From NCBI GenBank assembly GCA_937927945.1, contig CALEYW010000087.1:1-64000 (forward strand): 64,000 nucleotides of DNA. Reading direction: 5' to 3'. The DNA comes from an uncultured candidate division WPS-2 bacterium (GTDB taxonomy: Bacteria; Vulcanimicrobiota; Vulcanimicrobiia; Vulcanimicrobiales; Vulcanimicrobiaceae). Under the pieces are notes generated by a model, which did not search any database, was not told the origin of the DNA, and was given only the letters and a program-made list of their open reading frames with translations. The stretch's first letter is position 1; each line of letters starts with the position of its first letter. This document shows, piece after piece, positions 1-8,354 of this stretch. Position numbers and translations under genes: made by a program.

Positions 1-69
1 GCACGTCCGGTGGTGTGGGAGGACGGGGGCGGTGACGCCCCCTCCTACCCGATTCTGAGAGTCTGCTGA
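1..69 (+). CDS. C-terminal end of an upstream gene (partial)
   Basis: Frame 1 is open from the window edge to a TGA at 67-69 and gives 22 residues ending in 'SYPILRVC'. It may be the tail of a gene whose body lies outside the window. A GC-rich inverted repeat (GGGGGCG / CGCCCCC, 25-31 and 36-42) lies inside this stretch. Nothing in 22 residues identifies a family, and the open frame could be chance in DNA of this composition. Confidence 0.25.
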   Translation, partial: ARPVVWEDGGGDAPSYPILRVC

Positions 70-137
70 GGCCGACCGAGCGGATGGAACGAGACGCGCT
101 TCGCGCGATCAGCGTTTGTAAGGCGCGAGGGTATTCC

Positions 138-746
138 ATGCTTGAAGATCCGCTCCCGAACGTCGTGACACATATGTTCGCGCAGCCGTTTACCGTATCT
201 CTGCTCGGCTCCATGCTCGTTCACGACTACGAGACGCATCGGCATCTGCTCGGCGTCGGCGTGCTCGCCGTACGCCTCGCCGCGACGGCCGGACTGACGC
301 GCGACGGAGCGCTCGCGCTCGGTCAAGCGGCGCTCTTTCACGATATCGGGAAGCTCCACATCGACGCCGCGCTGCTGAGCGCCGCACGTCCGCTCGACGA
401 GCGCGAGTGGTACGTCATGCGCGAACATTCCGAGATCGGCGAACGGATGTTGCGCGCGCGCGGCGCAGCGAACCTCGCCCGCATCGTGCGCGGACATCAC
501 GAACGGATCGACGGGTCGGGGTACCCAGACGGCCTGCGCGGTTCGGCGATCCCGTGGCCGACGCGCCTGCTGGCGGTGGCCGACGCATACGATTGCCTGC
601 GGGCCGGCCGGCCCTATGCGCCGCCGGTGGAACATCATGCGGCGCTCGAGCGGCTCGACGCCGCGCGCCACCTGTTCGATACCGACGCCGTCGAGGCATT
701 GGTGACGACGCTCGAACCGCGAGAGGCCACGACGGCGATCTCGTGA
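138..746 (+). CDS. HD-GYP domain protein, probable cyclic-di-GMP phosphodiesterase
   Basis: This 202-residue protein is essentially one HD-GYP domain. The metal-binding 'FHDIGK' (HD at residues 68-69) and the diagnostic 'HHERIDGSGYP' (residues 120-130) are both intact. HD-GYP enzymes hydrolyse cyclic-di-GMP, a second messenger controlling the motile/sessile switch. No sensor or receiver domain is attached, so it is either constitutive or controlled by partners. I chose the ATG at 138 because GAGGG precedes it by about 6 nt. An in-frame ATG at 84 would add 18 residues. It lies 12 bp upstream of truA and is probably co-transcribed with it. The family is certain; the substrate is from family knowledge. 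Confidence 0.88.
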   Translation: MLEDPLPNVVTHMFAQPFTVSLLGSMLVHDYETHRHLLGVGVLAVRLAATAGLTRDGALALGQAALFHDIGKLHIDAALLSAARPLDEREWYVMREHSEIGERMLRARGAANLARIVRGHHERIDGSGYPDGLRGSAIPWPTRLLAVADAYDCLRAGRPYAPPVEHHAALERLDAARHLFDTDAVEALVTTLEPREATTAIS

Positions 747-758
747 AACCCGTCGCCC

Positions 759-1532
759 GTGCCGACGTATCGTCTGGTCGTCGAGTATGACGGGGGCGCG
801 TTCCACGGACTGCAGTTTCAACCGGAGTTGCGTACCGTCGCGGGCGTGCTGGAGGCTGCGCTCTCGGCGATCTACCACCAGCCGGTGAAGATCACCGCAG
901 CCGGTCGAACCGACGCCGGCGTGCACGCGACGGGACAAGTCATCTCGTTCGACGCGGAGCGCGAGTTTCCGATCGAACGGCTGGCGCTGGCCATCAACGG
1001 CAACACCCCGCACGATCTGGCCGTGCGCGACGTCGCACGTGTAGCGGACGGATTCTCGGCGCGGTTCGATGCGCGCGAGCGGATCTACGACTATCTGATC
1101 TTGAACCGCCGCTTCCCCTCGGCGGTCTGGCGTGCGCGGACGTGGTACGTCCCGCGGCCGATCGATCCGGAGCTGTTCGCTGCGGCCGCCGAACCGCTGA
1201 TCGGCGAACACGACTTCATCTCGTTCTGCGGCGAACGGCCGGAACGCGGCGGGACCGTGCGAACGGTCAACGCGATCGCGTTCGAGAGGAGCGGCGATCT
1301 GCTGCGAGTGACGGTTCGCGGGCGCGGGTTTCTCCACCACATGGTGCGCGTGATCGTCGGGACGCTGGTCGACTGCGCGACCGGCTATCGCGAGCCGCAG
1401 TTCGCGGCCCGCGCGCTCGACGCGCGCGACCGCCGCGCGGCCGGAACGACCGCGCCGGCGCACGGCTTATACCTCGCCGGCGTCCGCTACGACGACCTCG
1501 ACACGTATCGGCCCGTTACGCTCTCACCGTAG
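759..1532 (+). CDS. truA: tRNA pseudouridine(38-40) synthase TruA
   Basis: The 257-residue protein matches the TruA family over its full length. It opens with 'YRLVVEYDGGAFHGLQ' and carries the catalytic motif 'GRTDAGVHA', with nucleophilic Asp52. The C-terminal half contains 'FLHHMVRVIVGTL', the usual second TruA signature. The enzyme isomerises uridines 38-40 in the tRNA anticodon arm and is cytosolic. The start is a GTG at 759, giving 'MPTYRLVVEYDG', as expected for the family. It follows the HD-GYP gene by 12 bp; the MCP gene on the other strand ends 28 bp beyond it, so the two genes converge. Confidence 0.96.
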   Translation: MPTYRLVVEYDGGAFHGLQFQPELRTVAGVLEAALSAIYHQPVKITAAGRTDAGVHATGQVISFDAEREFPIERLALAINGNTPHDLAVRDVARVADGFSARFDARERIYDYLILNRRFPSAVWRARTWYVPRPIDPELFAAAAEPLIGEHDFISFCGERPERGGTVRTVNAIAFERSGDLLRVTVRGRGFLHHMVRVIVGTLVDCATGYREPQFAARALDARDRRAAGTTAPAHGLYLAGVRYDDLDTYRPVTLSP

Positions 1533-1559
1533 CGGCAGCGGCGCACGCGGCGAGGCCGG

Positions 1560-2954
1560 CTAGGACGCGAGGCGGGCCATTTCGGGACCGCTCTTGAGGG
1601 CGCTGCCGCCGAGCGTCGCAACCCGCTCCCGCAGTGCTTGCGCGACGCCGTCGACGCCGGCGCTCGCGTCGCGCGACGCATCGCCCGCGGCGGCGAGACG
1701 GTTGGCGGCGTCGGCGATGCGGTCGTAGGCGGCCTTCTGGCGCGCGACGGCGGCATGGACCGTTTCGGTCAGGCGCTGCATCTGAGAGATCGTCGCAATG
1801 ATCTGCTGGTTGGAGACGTCCTGCTCTTCCAGCGAGCGCGCGGCTTCACGCATCAGCAGGTTCATCTGCTCGACCGAGTTCACCATCGCCGACGATCCGG
1901 CGGCCTGTTCGCGCGCGGCGGTCGAGATCTGCTCGATGAGCCGGTTCGCCTCGCCGACCGAGCTCGAGATGTCGGCGATCGCGCGACCGGCGACGTCGGC
2001 CATCTGCAGACCGTTCTCCGCTTTGGTTCCCGACGCGGTCGTCGACTTGACGACCTCGGCCGTCTTGGCTTGGATGTCTTTGATCAGCGTGCCGATCTCA
2101 CGCGTCGATTGAGCGGAGTTCTCGGCGAGCTTGCGCACTTCGTCGGCGACGACCGCGAAGCCGCGGCCGTGCTCGCCGGCGCGGGCGGCTTCGATCGCGG
2201 CGTTGAGCGCCAGCAGGTTCGTCTGGTCGGCGATCGTGTCGATCACTTCGACGATGTTGCCGATCCGCACCGACGCCGCGCCGAGTTCTTGCATCTTGGC
2301 GGCGACGCTGCCGATGTCGTTGGCGATCTCGCGCGTCGATTGGACCAGCCGTTCCACCGCGATGCCGCCGTCTTTCGCCTTGCGGTCGGCTTCGAGCGAG
2401 AGCGTCGATGCTTCACGCGCGCTGCCCGCGACTTGATTGATCGAGACGGCGAGTTCGCCGATCGCCGAGCTGACCGCGTTGACCGTGTCGGCCAGCCCGC
2501 CGATGTTTCCGCTCACCGTGCGGATCGACGAAACGGTTTCCTCGAACGCCGCCGACGAGTCACCTACGCCGCGTGAGAGTTCCGTCACGGCGGCATTGGC
2601 GGTGCCGAGCTGATTCCCGGCGTCGCCCGCGGCGCCGCGCGCTTCGCCGACGGCGCCGTCTTGCGAGCGCAGCGCCGTCGCGACCCGTTGCTGGCGCTCG
2701 ACGATCTCGTCGACCGCCGGTCCGAGCGCGTGGACGGCCTGCGCGGTATGCCGTGCGTTGACGACCGCCTCGATCGCGTCTTCGAGGCTGCGGACCCCGG
2801 CGACCTCGAGCGCACCGCTCAGCGTGGCGCGCTGGGCGGCGGCATCGCCGCGGGCACCGCGGTACGCGATCGCGGCAACGATGGCGACGACGAGCGCGAG
2901 GGCGGCGATCGCGAGCAAGACGAGGTCGAGCGGGCTGGAGGGGACGGTCACCAC
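1560..2954 (-). CDS. methyl-accepting chemotaxis-type receptor with no periplasmic sensor domain
   Basis: The 464-residue protein has a single N-terminal membrane segment (about residues 8-30) and then a long helical MCP signalling domain. The highly conserved hairpin tip is present ('IADQTNLLALNAAIEAARAG'), followed by 'GRGFAVVADEVRKLA'. There is no second membrane segment and no periplasmic or HAMP domain, so any signal must be sensed in the membrane or cytoplasm. Such receptors cluster with CheW and CheA and modulate CheA. No cheA, cheW or cheY lies in the window. The start is a GTG at 2954 preceded by AAGGAG about 7 nt upstream. It is divergent from rplM. Confidence 0.9.
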   Translation of the reverse strand: MVTVPSSPLDLVLLAIAALALVVAIVAAIAYRGARGDAAAQRATLSGALEVAGVRSLEDAIEAVVNARHTAQAVHALGPAVDEIVERQQRVATALRSQDGAVGEARGAAGDAGNQLGTANAAVTELSRGVGDSSAAFEETVSSIRTVSGNIGGLADTVNAVSSAIGELAVSINQVAGSAREASTLSLEADRKAKDGGIAVERLVQSTREIANDIGSVAAKMQELGAASVRIGNIVEVIDTIADQTNLLALNAAIEAARAGEHGRGFAVVADEVRKLAENSAQSTREIGTLIKDIQAKTAEVVKSTTASGTKAENGLQMADVAGRAIADISSSVGEANRLIEQISTAAREQAAGSSAMVNSVEQMNLLMREAARSLEEQDVSNQQIIATISQMQRLTETVHAAVARQKAAYDRIADAANRLAAAGDASRDASAGVDGVAQALRERVATLGGSALKSGPEMARLAS

Positions 2955-3089
2955 AGGGCTCCTTCGACGCGATTGGGTCTACTGTTGGTCGTATCGGTTG
3001 GCGAGGAATTCGATCTGACCCCCGGGTCCGGAGCGCGCTCGAGCCGCTTAGCTGCGCGAGCCCCGAGGGGAGGGCCGAGGCGGCCGCGG

Positions 3090-3119
3090 TTGACTTCCGG
3101 TCTCCCGAGAAAGTATACT
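3090..3119 (+). promoter_or_regulatory. sigma-70-type promoter for rplM-rpsI
   Basis: TTGACT (3090-3095) and TATACT (3114-3119) are separated by 18 bp and lie about 50 bp upstream of the rplM start. Both hexamers are close to consensus and stand out in DNA of this GC content. Confidence 0.8.
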
Positions 3120-3170
3120 TCTCAGGTTGCCGTGGGCTCTCCACGGCGTTCTTGCCATCCGACGGACCCC

Positions 3171-3596
3171 ATGCGCACATATCAGCAAAAGACGGCCGAG
3201 ACGAAGCACGACTGGTTCATCGTCGACGCGACCGGGCTCCGGCTCGGAACCCTCGCGGTACGGATCGCGCGCGCCCTTTCGGGCCGCACGAAGCCGACTT
3301 GGACCCCCCACATCGACGACGGTGATCACGTTATCGTGCTCAACGCCGAGAAGGTGGAGCTCGCGCCGCGCAAGTGGACGCAGAAGGTCTACCACCGGCA
3401 CTCGGGCTTCCCGGGCGGACTGCGGACGGAAACGGCCGCGCAGGTTCGTGACAAGTATCCGGAGCGCTTGATCGAGCGCGCCGTGCGGGGAATGCTGGCG
3501 ACCAATCGCATGCGCGACGTCCAGCTCGGCCGCCTCAACGTCTACGCCGGTGCGGAGCATCCGCACGCAGCCCAGCAGCCGGAGCCCCTCGCTTAA
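3171..3596 (+). CDS. rplM: 50S ribosomal protein L13
   Basis: The 141-residue product is a full-length L13 of the large ribosomal subunit. Diagnostic stretches include 'WFIVDATGLRLGTLA', 'GDHVIVLNAEKVEL' and 'YHRHSGFPGGL'. The ATG at 3171 gives the standard bacterial N-terminus 'MRTYQQKTAETKHDW'. Its stop at 3594-3596 is directly followed by the rpsI ATG at 3597, the conserved rplM-rpsI operon. Transcription should start from the promoter at 3090-3119. The C-terminus extends about 10 residues beyond the core with an Ala/Gln/Pro-rich tail. Confidence 0.98.
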   Translation: MRTYQQKTAETKHDWFIVDATGLRLGTLAVRIARALSGRTKPTWTPHIDDGDHVIVLNAEKVELAPRKWTQKVYHRHSGFPGGLRTETAAQVRDKYPERLIERAVRGMLATNRMRDVQLGRLNVYAGAEHPHAAQQPEPLA

Positions 3597-3992
3597 ATGC
3601 AGACCAACGACAACTTCTTGGGCACGGGCCGCCGCAAGCGCGGCATCGCCCGCGTTCGCCTCTCGCTCGGCCAGGGCGTGATCACCATCAACAAGCGCGC
3701 CGTGGACGAGTACTTCCCGCGTCCGTCGCTGCAAATGATCGTGCGCCAGCCGCTCGAGGTCACCCAGTCGCTCACCCGCTTCAACGTCGACGTGAAGTGC
3801 GAAGGCGGCGGGGTCGCCGGACAAGCCGGCGCCGTGCGTCACGGTATCGCTCGCGCGCTCCTGGAAATGGACGAATCGTTGCGCGAGCCGTTGCGCCGCA
3901 ATGGCCTCTTGACGCGCGACCCGCGTGAAAAAGAATCGAAGAAGTACGGGCGTAAGAAGGCTCGGAAGCGGTTCCAGTTCTCTAAGCGCTAA
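3597..3992 (+). CDS. rpsI: 30S ribosomal protein S9
   Basis: The 131-residue product is S9 of the small subunit. It opens with the family pattern 'GTGRRKRGIARVRL', has 'GQAGAVRHGIARALLE' in the middle and ends in the basic tail 'KKARKRFQFSKR'. The terminal Lys-Arg tail of S9 reaches the ribosomal P site and contacts tRNA. It starts at the base after the rplM stop, so translation is probably coupled. A strong intrinsic terminator follows at 4041. Confidence 0.98.
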   Translation: MQTNDNFLGTGRRKRGIARVRLSLGQGVITINKRAVDEYFPRPSLQMIVRQPLEVTQSLTRFNVDVKCEGGGVAGQAGAVRHGIARALLEMDESLREPLRRNGLLTRDPREKESKKYGRKKARKRFQFSKR

Positions 3993-4040
3993 AATCGATT
4001 GTGGCGGTGTCGCGAGAGCGCGACATTGCATCGTCGGGAC

Positions 4041-4080
4041 GCGGCCCTCGCACTTCGTGTGCGAGGGCCGCTCCGTTTTG
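4041..4080 (+). terminator. rho-independent terminator of rplM-rpsI
   Basis: A perfect 13-bp GC-rich stem (4041-4053 paired with 4059-4071, loop TTCGT) is followed by TCCGTTTT. It lies 48 bp after the rpsI stop and is the only hairpin in the window with a convincing T tract. Confidence 0.85.
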
Positions 4081-4185
4081 TCTCGTTTCTCGGCGCATCC
4101 TGCGCAGCGCGTTCGTCATGATGGAGCTACGATAGCGCCCGGCGAGCGGTTCGGCCGTCCGTAGTTCTACGGAACGTGCGGCGGA

Positions 4186-5949
4186 CTAGGCCAGGTCGTG
4201 GACGGTGACGGGTTCGGCTTTGCCGCGGATCTTGGCGATGAGGCGGTCGGCTTGGGGTTTCGTTGCGAGTCGCGAGTAGGTGCTGTCGTCGACGTAGGTG
4301 TGGCCGGCGGGGGCGGCACCCTGGAGGCGGCTGGCGAGGTTGGCCGCATCGCCGATCACCGTGTAGTCCATGCGTTTGGGGCTGCCGATGTGGCCCGCGA
4401 CCACGTCGCCGGTGGCGATACCGATCGAGACGCGCAGCGGTTTGTCGTCGCCGGCGATCGTCGAGGCCGCGTGGTGGAGCGCGGTCGCGACCGCGATCGC
4501 GCGCGCGGCGTCGTCCTGCCGCACGCGCGGCGGGCCAAAGACCGCCATCAAGCCGTCACCGTAGAATTTGTCGAGCAGGCCGTCGTGTTCGAACACGATC
4601 GCGACCGCCGCGCTGAAGAACGCATTGAGGATTTCGACGACCCGTTCGGCGTCGAGACGGTCGGCGAGCTCGGTGAAGCCTTCGATGTCGGCGAAGAGGA
4701 TGGTCGCGGTCGCGCGCTCGCCGCCCAGGGCGACGCCGCCCGGCGCGCGCATCAACTGCTCGACGACGTGCGGGGCGAGATAGCGTGAGAAGGCGTCGCG
4801 AATCTCCTGGCGCTGCGCGACGTCGGCGGCGTGCAGGCGCTCGAGCTGACGGCGGACCGTCAGATCGGTGACCGCGATGGCCCAGCCGTTTTCCGTCGTG
4901 CCGTCGGGAAGATCGACCGGTGCGATACGCACTTCGAGCACCAGCGCGCCGCGGGTGGGGTGCGTCGATTCGAGTTCGGCGGGCGCCGCGGCGTAGTCGC
5001 CCTCGCGCAGCAGCGCGGTGATGCCGGGGATCAGCGCTTCGAGCGCACGCGCCGGCCTGCCCAGCATCGCCGCGCGGTCCACGACGAACGTCTGCGCGGC
5101 AGCATCGTTGAAGCTCGCGATCGTGCCCCGGCTGTCGACGGTGATGACGCCGCTCGCTATCGAGCCCAGCACGCGCGCCTGCAGTTGCTCGAGGCGGCTG
5201 ATCTCGACGACCTGCGCGCGCAGCGCGTCGAAGAGCCGCGCGTTTTCAATGGCGAGCGCGGCTTGGTTCGCGAACGCGGTGAGCAAGTCCGGATCGGCCG
5301 GCGAGAACAACCCCGGCGCGATTCGCGAATCGAGGTAGACGACGCCGATCGTGCGCGCCTTGATCGCGAGCGGCACGCACAGGATCGAGCGCAGCCGCAG
5401 CGAGCGGACGGAGACGTTGACGTTGAAGCGCGGGTCCGCTTGCGCGTCGGTCGTGACGATCGGTTCGCCGGTTTCGAAGACGCGCCCGACGATCGTCTGC
5501 GAGGGGCGCATCTCGACGCCTTCGACCGTCGCGCGATCGATGCCGTACGTCGTGGTCAGCTCGAGCCGGCCCTCGTCGTGCGCGACCATCAAGAAGCCGC
5601 GCTCGGCGTTCATCACCTCGACCGCGGTGTCGAGGACGCGGCGCAGCACGACGTCGAGCTCGAGCGAGGAATTGACCGTCTCGGCCACCCGTCCGAGCGT
5701 CCGGAGTTTGAGGAGCTCGCGGTCGGCGTTGGTCCCCGACGCGGCGAGGCGGCTCTGCAAGGAGGCTCGCTCGAGTGCGACGGTTTCGTAGGCGCGCTCG
5801 GCGACGTCGATCGCCGCGACCAGGGCGGCGTCGCCTTGGCTCACCGCGCGCTGGCGCAGCGCCGCGAACGCCGCCATTCCGGTCTCAGACGCGTTCACCG
5901 CAGCGGTCTCACAAGTCCAGACGGAAGAGCACGCGTGGTGGTTCCTCAC
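4186..5949 (-). CDS. GAF-PAS class III adenylate/guanylate cyclase
   Basis: This 587-residue protein has an N-terminal helical region, a GAF domain (about 95-240), a PAS-like domain (about 255-370) and a C-terminal class III nucleotidyl cyclase (about 405-587). Metal-binding aspartates sit in 'FADIEGF' (D421) and 'FYGDG' (D465). The transition-state Asn and Arg sit in 'GDAANLASR' (N537, R541). Lys461 and Asp528 at the purine-selecting positions suggest ATP rather than GTP, hence cAMP. There is no membrane segment, so it is a soluble sensor cyclase. It is single-gene and divergent from the flagellar-type locus. The GTG start at 5949 is uncertain; GTG 5898 and ATG 5877 are in-frame alternatives. 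Family is certain; ligand and product specificity are inferred. Confidence 0.9.
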   Translation of the reverse strand: MRNHHACSSVWTCETAAVNASETGMAAFAALRQRAVSQGDAALVAAIDVAERAYETVALERASLQSRLAASGTNADRELLKLRTLGRVAETVNSSLELDVVLRRVLDTAVEVMNAERGFLMVAHDEGRLELTTTYGIDRATVEGVEMRPSQTIVGRVFETGEPIVTTDAQADPRFNVNVSVRSLRLRSILCVPLAIKARTIGVVYLDSRIAPGLFSPADPDLLTAFANQAALAIENARLFDALRAQVVEISRLEQLQARVLGSIASGVITVDSRGTIASFNDAAAQTFVVDRAAMLGRPARALEALIPGITALLREGDYAAAPAELESTHPTRGALVLEVRIAPVDLPDGTTENGWAIAVTDLTVRRQLERLHAADVAQRQEIRDAFSRYLAPHVVEQLMRAPGGVALGGERATATILFADIEGFTELADRLDAERVVEILNAFFSAAVAIVFEHDGLLDKFYGDGLMAVFGPPRVRQDDAARAIAVATALHHAASTIAGDDKPLRVSIGIATGDVVAGHIGSPKRMDYTVIGDAANLASRLQGAAPAGHTYVDDSTYSRLATKPQADRLIAKIRGKAEPVTVHDLA

Positions 5950-5993
5950 CTCGCGGTCACGTTCCGCTCACACCGGCGCGGTACGATCGGCTC

Positions 5994-6185
5994 ATGACCG
6001 TCGATCCCACCGTTCCGACCGCCGGCGCGTCGCTCGCGGCGCGTGATCGCGTCGAAGCCCTCGCCCCCGGCGCCGCGCACGACGAACGCGCCTCGGCGCG
6101 CCTCGCCCAAGCCGCGCTCTTCGAGGAGGCGCTGCTCAACGCGCTGCGCGCGCGCTTCGCCGAATTCCGCACCGTCGCGCGCTGA
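5994..6185 (+). CDS. short FlgB-like rod protein (putative, truncated)
   Basis: The 63-residue product lies immediately before flgC and fliE, the place of flgB in flagellar operons. Its last 25 residues ('FEEALLNALRARFAEFRTVA') resemble the C-terminal helix of FlgB. The N-terminal helix and the 'NIANxxTPGY' motif of a normal ~130-residue FlgB are absent. If real, it is a rod subunit reduced to its C-terminal helix. The identification rests on position plus a weak helix resemblance, so the function is a hypothesis. A 12-bp string covering its ATG (5985-5996) recurs at the fliP start. Confidence 0.5.
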   Translation: MTVDPTVPTAGASLAARDRVEALAPGAAHDERASARLAQAALFEEALLNALRARFAEFRTVAR

Positions 6186-6237
6186 ACGCTCACATCGCGG
6201 CAATTCGCCGGACATTCCGCGCGCTCACGATCCTCCC

Positions 6238-6609
6238 ATGGCTGAATTCGATCTGCTCGCGATCGCCGCGGACGGAATGGGCGTGCAGCGCGCGATGCTC
6301 GACGTCGCCGCGCGCAACGTCGCCGCCGCTCAGGCGTCGACGCCCGATCATCCGTATCCGAGGCTCGTCGCGCAGTTCGCCGGCGCGGCGACCGCCGATC
6401 CGCTGGATCGCGCGTTCGATCCCGACGGCAACGATGCGGAAGACGTAGGGACGCGTTTGACCGGGGTGGCGGCCGGCGGCGACGCGGCCGATGCGTTGAC
6501 GGAGATGATCGCCGTGCTCGACGCGCAACGCGCCTATGAAGCCAACGCCTCGGTGTTCGACGTCGGAAAGCGGCTGGCGGAGCGCACGCTCGACGTCGGT
6601 CGGCCCTGA
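6238..6609 (+). CDS. flgC: flagellar proximal rod protein FlgC-like
   Basis: The 123-residue protein begins with the rod-type amphipathic helix 'MAEFDLLAIAADGMGVQRA' and retains an 'ARNVAAAQAST' version of the N-terminal NIANxxT motif. It ends with the FlgC C-terminal helix, 'AVLDAQRAYEANASVFDVGK'. FlgC polymerises in the proximal rod through these two terminal helices. The protein is slightly shorter than usual, with a shortened central part. Its stop overlaps the fliE ATG (TGATG), which indicates one operon. The symbol is given because both terminal motifs and the fliE neighbour agree. Confidence 0.82.
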   Translation: MAEFDLLAIAADGMGVQRAMLDVAARNVAAAQASTPDHPYPRLVAQFAGAATADPLDRAFDPDGNDAEDVGTRLTGVAAGGDAADALTEMIAVLDAQRAYEANASVFDVGKRLAERTLDVGRP

Positions 6610-6881
6610 TGCGGGTCGACGTTCTCGTCCCCGACGTCGCCGCTGCGCGCCTCGGACCCGCGGCGGCCGGCGACGCGGGCGCGTTCGGACGGCTGATCGA
6701 TGCGGCGGCAAGCGTGCTCGACGGCGCCGAACGCGCCGAGTCCGCCTTCATCGCGCACCGCGGCGGTTTGCAGGAGATGGTCGTGGAGCGCGCGCGCGCC
6801 GACATCGCGCTGCAGATCGCTGCCACGGCGGCGCAGCGTGCGGCGCAGGGACTCTCGACGCTGCTCGGGATGCAGATCTAG
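6609..6881 (+). CDS. fliE: flagellar hook-basal body complex protein FliE
   Basis: The 90-residue protein has the length and pattern of FliE. The C-terminal half 'GGLQEMVVERARADIALQIA' matches the FliE helix, and the protein ends in 'LLGMQI', the usual terminus. FliE joins the MS ring and export gate to the rod and is the first rod substrate exported. It overlaps flgC by one base and is followed by fliF after 3 bp. Together, flgC-fliE-fliF order is classical. Confidence 0.88.
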   Translation: MRVDVLVPDVAAARLGPAAAGDAGAFGRLIDAAASVLDGAERAESAFIAHRGGLQEMVVERARADIALQIAATAAQRAAQGLSTLLGMQI

Positions 6882-6884
6882 CCG

Positions 6885-8354
6885 ATGATGACTGCGCCGT
6901 TCGTGCAGCGCTTGCGCGCGCTGCCGCCGCGCGCGCGGCTCGCGGCGCTGCTCGTCCTCGTCGCGATCGTCGCTGCCGGTGCGCTTGCGGCGATGCTCGC
7001 GCGCGACGCGCGGGTCGCGCTGTTCGCGACGCCGCTGCGGCCCGATCAGCTCGCCGAAGTGGAGCAGCGCCTCGCCGCCTGGAGCGTGCCGCACGCGACG
7101 ACGAACGACAACGTCCGCGTCGATCCCGGGAAGCGCAGCGGGCTGCTGCTGCGGCTCGCGCTCGCCGGCGTCCCGCACGCGCATTTGGCCGGCAGCGACG
7201 AGGCGCTCGCGCACGTCGGCGCGCTCACGCCGCAGACCGTGCTCGAAGCGCAGACGCGCGAGGCACTCGCGGCCGACCTCGCGCTGGGTTTGCGTGGTCT
7301 CGACGGCGTCGCCGACGCGCGCGTCGTCATCGCGCCGTCGAGCGCCGGCGTGTACGCCGACGAGGCGCGCCGCGATGCGAGCGCGGGCGTTCGCATCACG
7401 CTTTTCCCGGGCGCACGCTTGTCCGTGCGCACCGTCGCGGGGATCAAAGCGTTCGTCGCGAGCGGCGTGCCGGGGCTGGACGCGCAGCACGTGACGGTCG
7501 TCGACGATCGCGGAATCGCGCTCGATGCGGACGGCAGCGGCGGCGACGACGCCGGCGACGTGCAGGCGGCTCTGCAGAGCGCGCTCGACGGAGCCTTCGG
7601 TGCAGGCGCGACGATCGTGCGCGTCCACCGCGAGCCGCTCGGCGAGCAGCGCGACGTGCGCGACGTGCGCCGCGCGGCGTTGCCGGGCGCGATCGGACGC
7701 GCGTCGAGCGACGAGCGCTACGCCTCGAGCGCGAAGAAGTATTCGAAGACGACCGGCACGGAAGATCGCGGCAGCGACACGCGCGAGGAACGTCGCGTCG
7801 CCAACGCGAGCGCGACGGCGCGGCTCACCGTGGCGGTGTTCGTCGACGCGGCGCGCGGGCTCGACCTGGCGAAATTGCGCGCGCTCGCCGAGGCGACGGT
7901 GGGGATTCGTTCGGAACGCGGTGACGTCGTGCGGGTCGAAGCGGTCGCCTTCGGCGAGGGCGCGCGGCGCGCACCCGCGATCCCCGCACCGGGTTGGTGG
8001 CTGGCATTGGCCGGCATTCTGCCGCAAGCGTTCGCGGCGATCGGCGTCGTGCTCGCCGCCGCGTTCGGCGTGAAACCGCTCGCTGCGCTGGCGATGCGCG
8101 CGCTCGAGAGCTCCGCCGCGCGGCGTGCGGCACGCGACGTCGCCGGCATTCCCCCCGCTCGTGTGCACGGCGCGTTAGCCGGAGAACCGCCGCACGTCGC
8201 GGCGGCGATCATCTCGGCGTTGCCGACCGCGACGGCCGCCGCGGTGCTCGAATTGTATCCGCCGGAGGAACGCGGCGCGATCGTACGCCGGCTCGCGCGC
8301 GCCAATGCAACCCTGCTTCCGCCGCCTGAGGAGCTGCTGCGTGCGCGCACCTGA
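6885..8354 (+). CDS. fliF: flagellar MS-ring protein FliF carrying a C-terminal FliG-like domain
   Basis: The 489-residue protein has an N-terminal membrane helix (about 20-40), periplasmic ring-building motifs ('VRITLFPGARLSVRTVAGIK', 'GLDAQHVTVVDDRGIALD') and a second membrane helix (about 367-393). The cytoplasmic tail is unusual. FliF normally ends in a short FliG-binding peptide. Here residues 425-489 read like the FliG middle domain: 'GEPPHVAAAIISALPTATAA' then 'YPPEERGAIVRRLAR', the counterpart of FliG 'EHPQTIALILxxL...' and 'LPxExxxxVxRRIA'. No separate fliG is in the window. The MS ring and part of the switch may therefore be one polypeptide. The fliH start overlaps its 3' end by 14 bp. 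Confidence 0.9.
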   Translation: MMTAPFVQRLRALPPRARLAALLVLVAIVAAGALAAMLARDARVALFATPLRPDQLAEVEQRLAAWSVPHATTNDNVRVDPGKRSGLLLRLALAGVPHAHLAGSDEALAHVGALTPQTVLEAQTREALAADLALGLRGLDGVADARVVIAPSSAGVYADEARRDASAGVRITLFPGARLSVRTVAGIKAFVASGVPGLDAQHVTVVDDRGIALDADGSGGDDAGDVQAALQSALDGAFGAGATIVRVHREPLGEQRDVRDVRRAALPGAIGRASSDERYASSAKKYSKTTGTEDRGSDTREERRVANASATARLTVAVFVDAARGLDLAKLRALAEATVGIRSERGDVVRVEAVAFGEGARRAPAIPAPGWWLALAGILPQAFAAIGVVLAAAFGVKPLAALAMRALESSAARRAARDVAGIPPARVHGALAGEPPHVAAAIISALPTATAAAVLELYPPEERGAIVRRLARANATLLPPPEELLRART

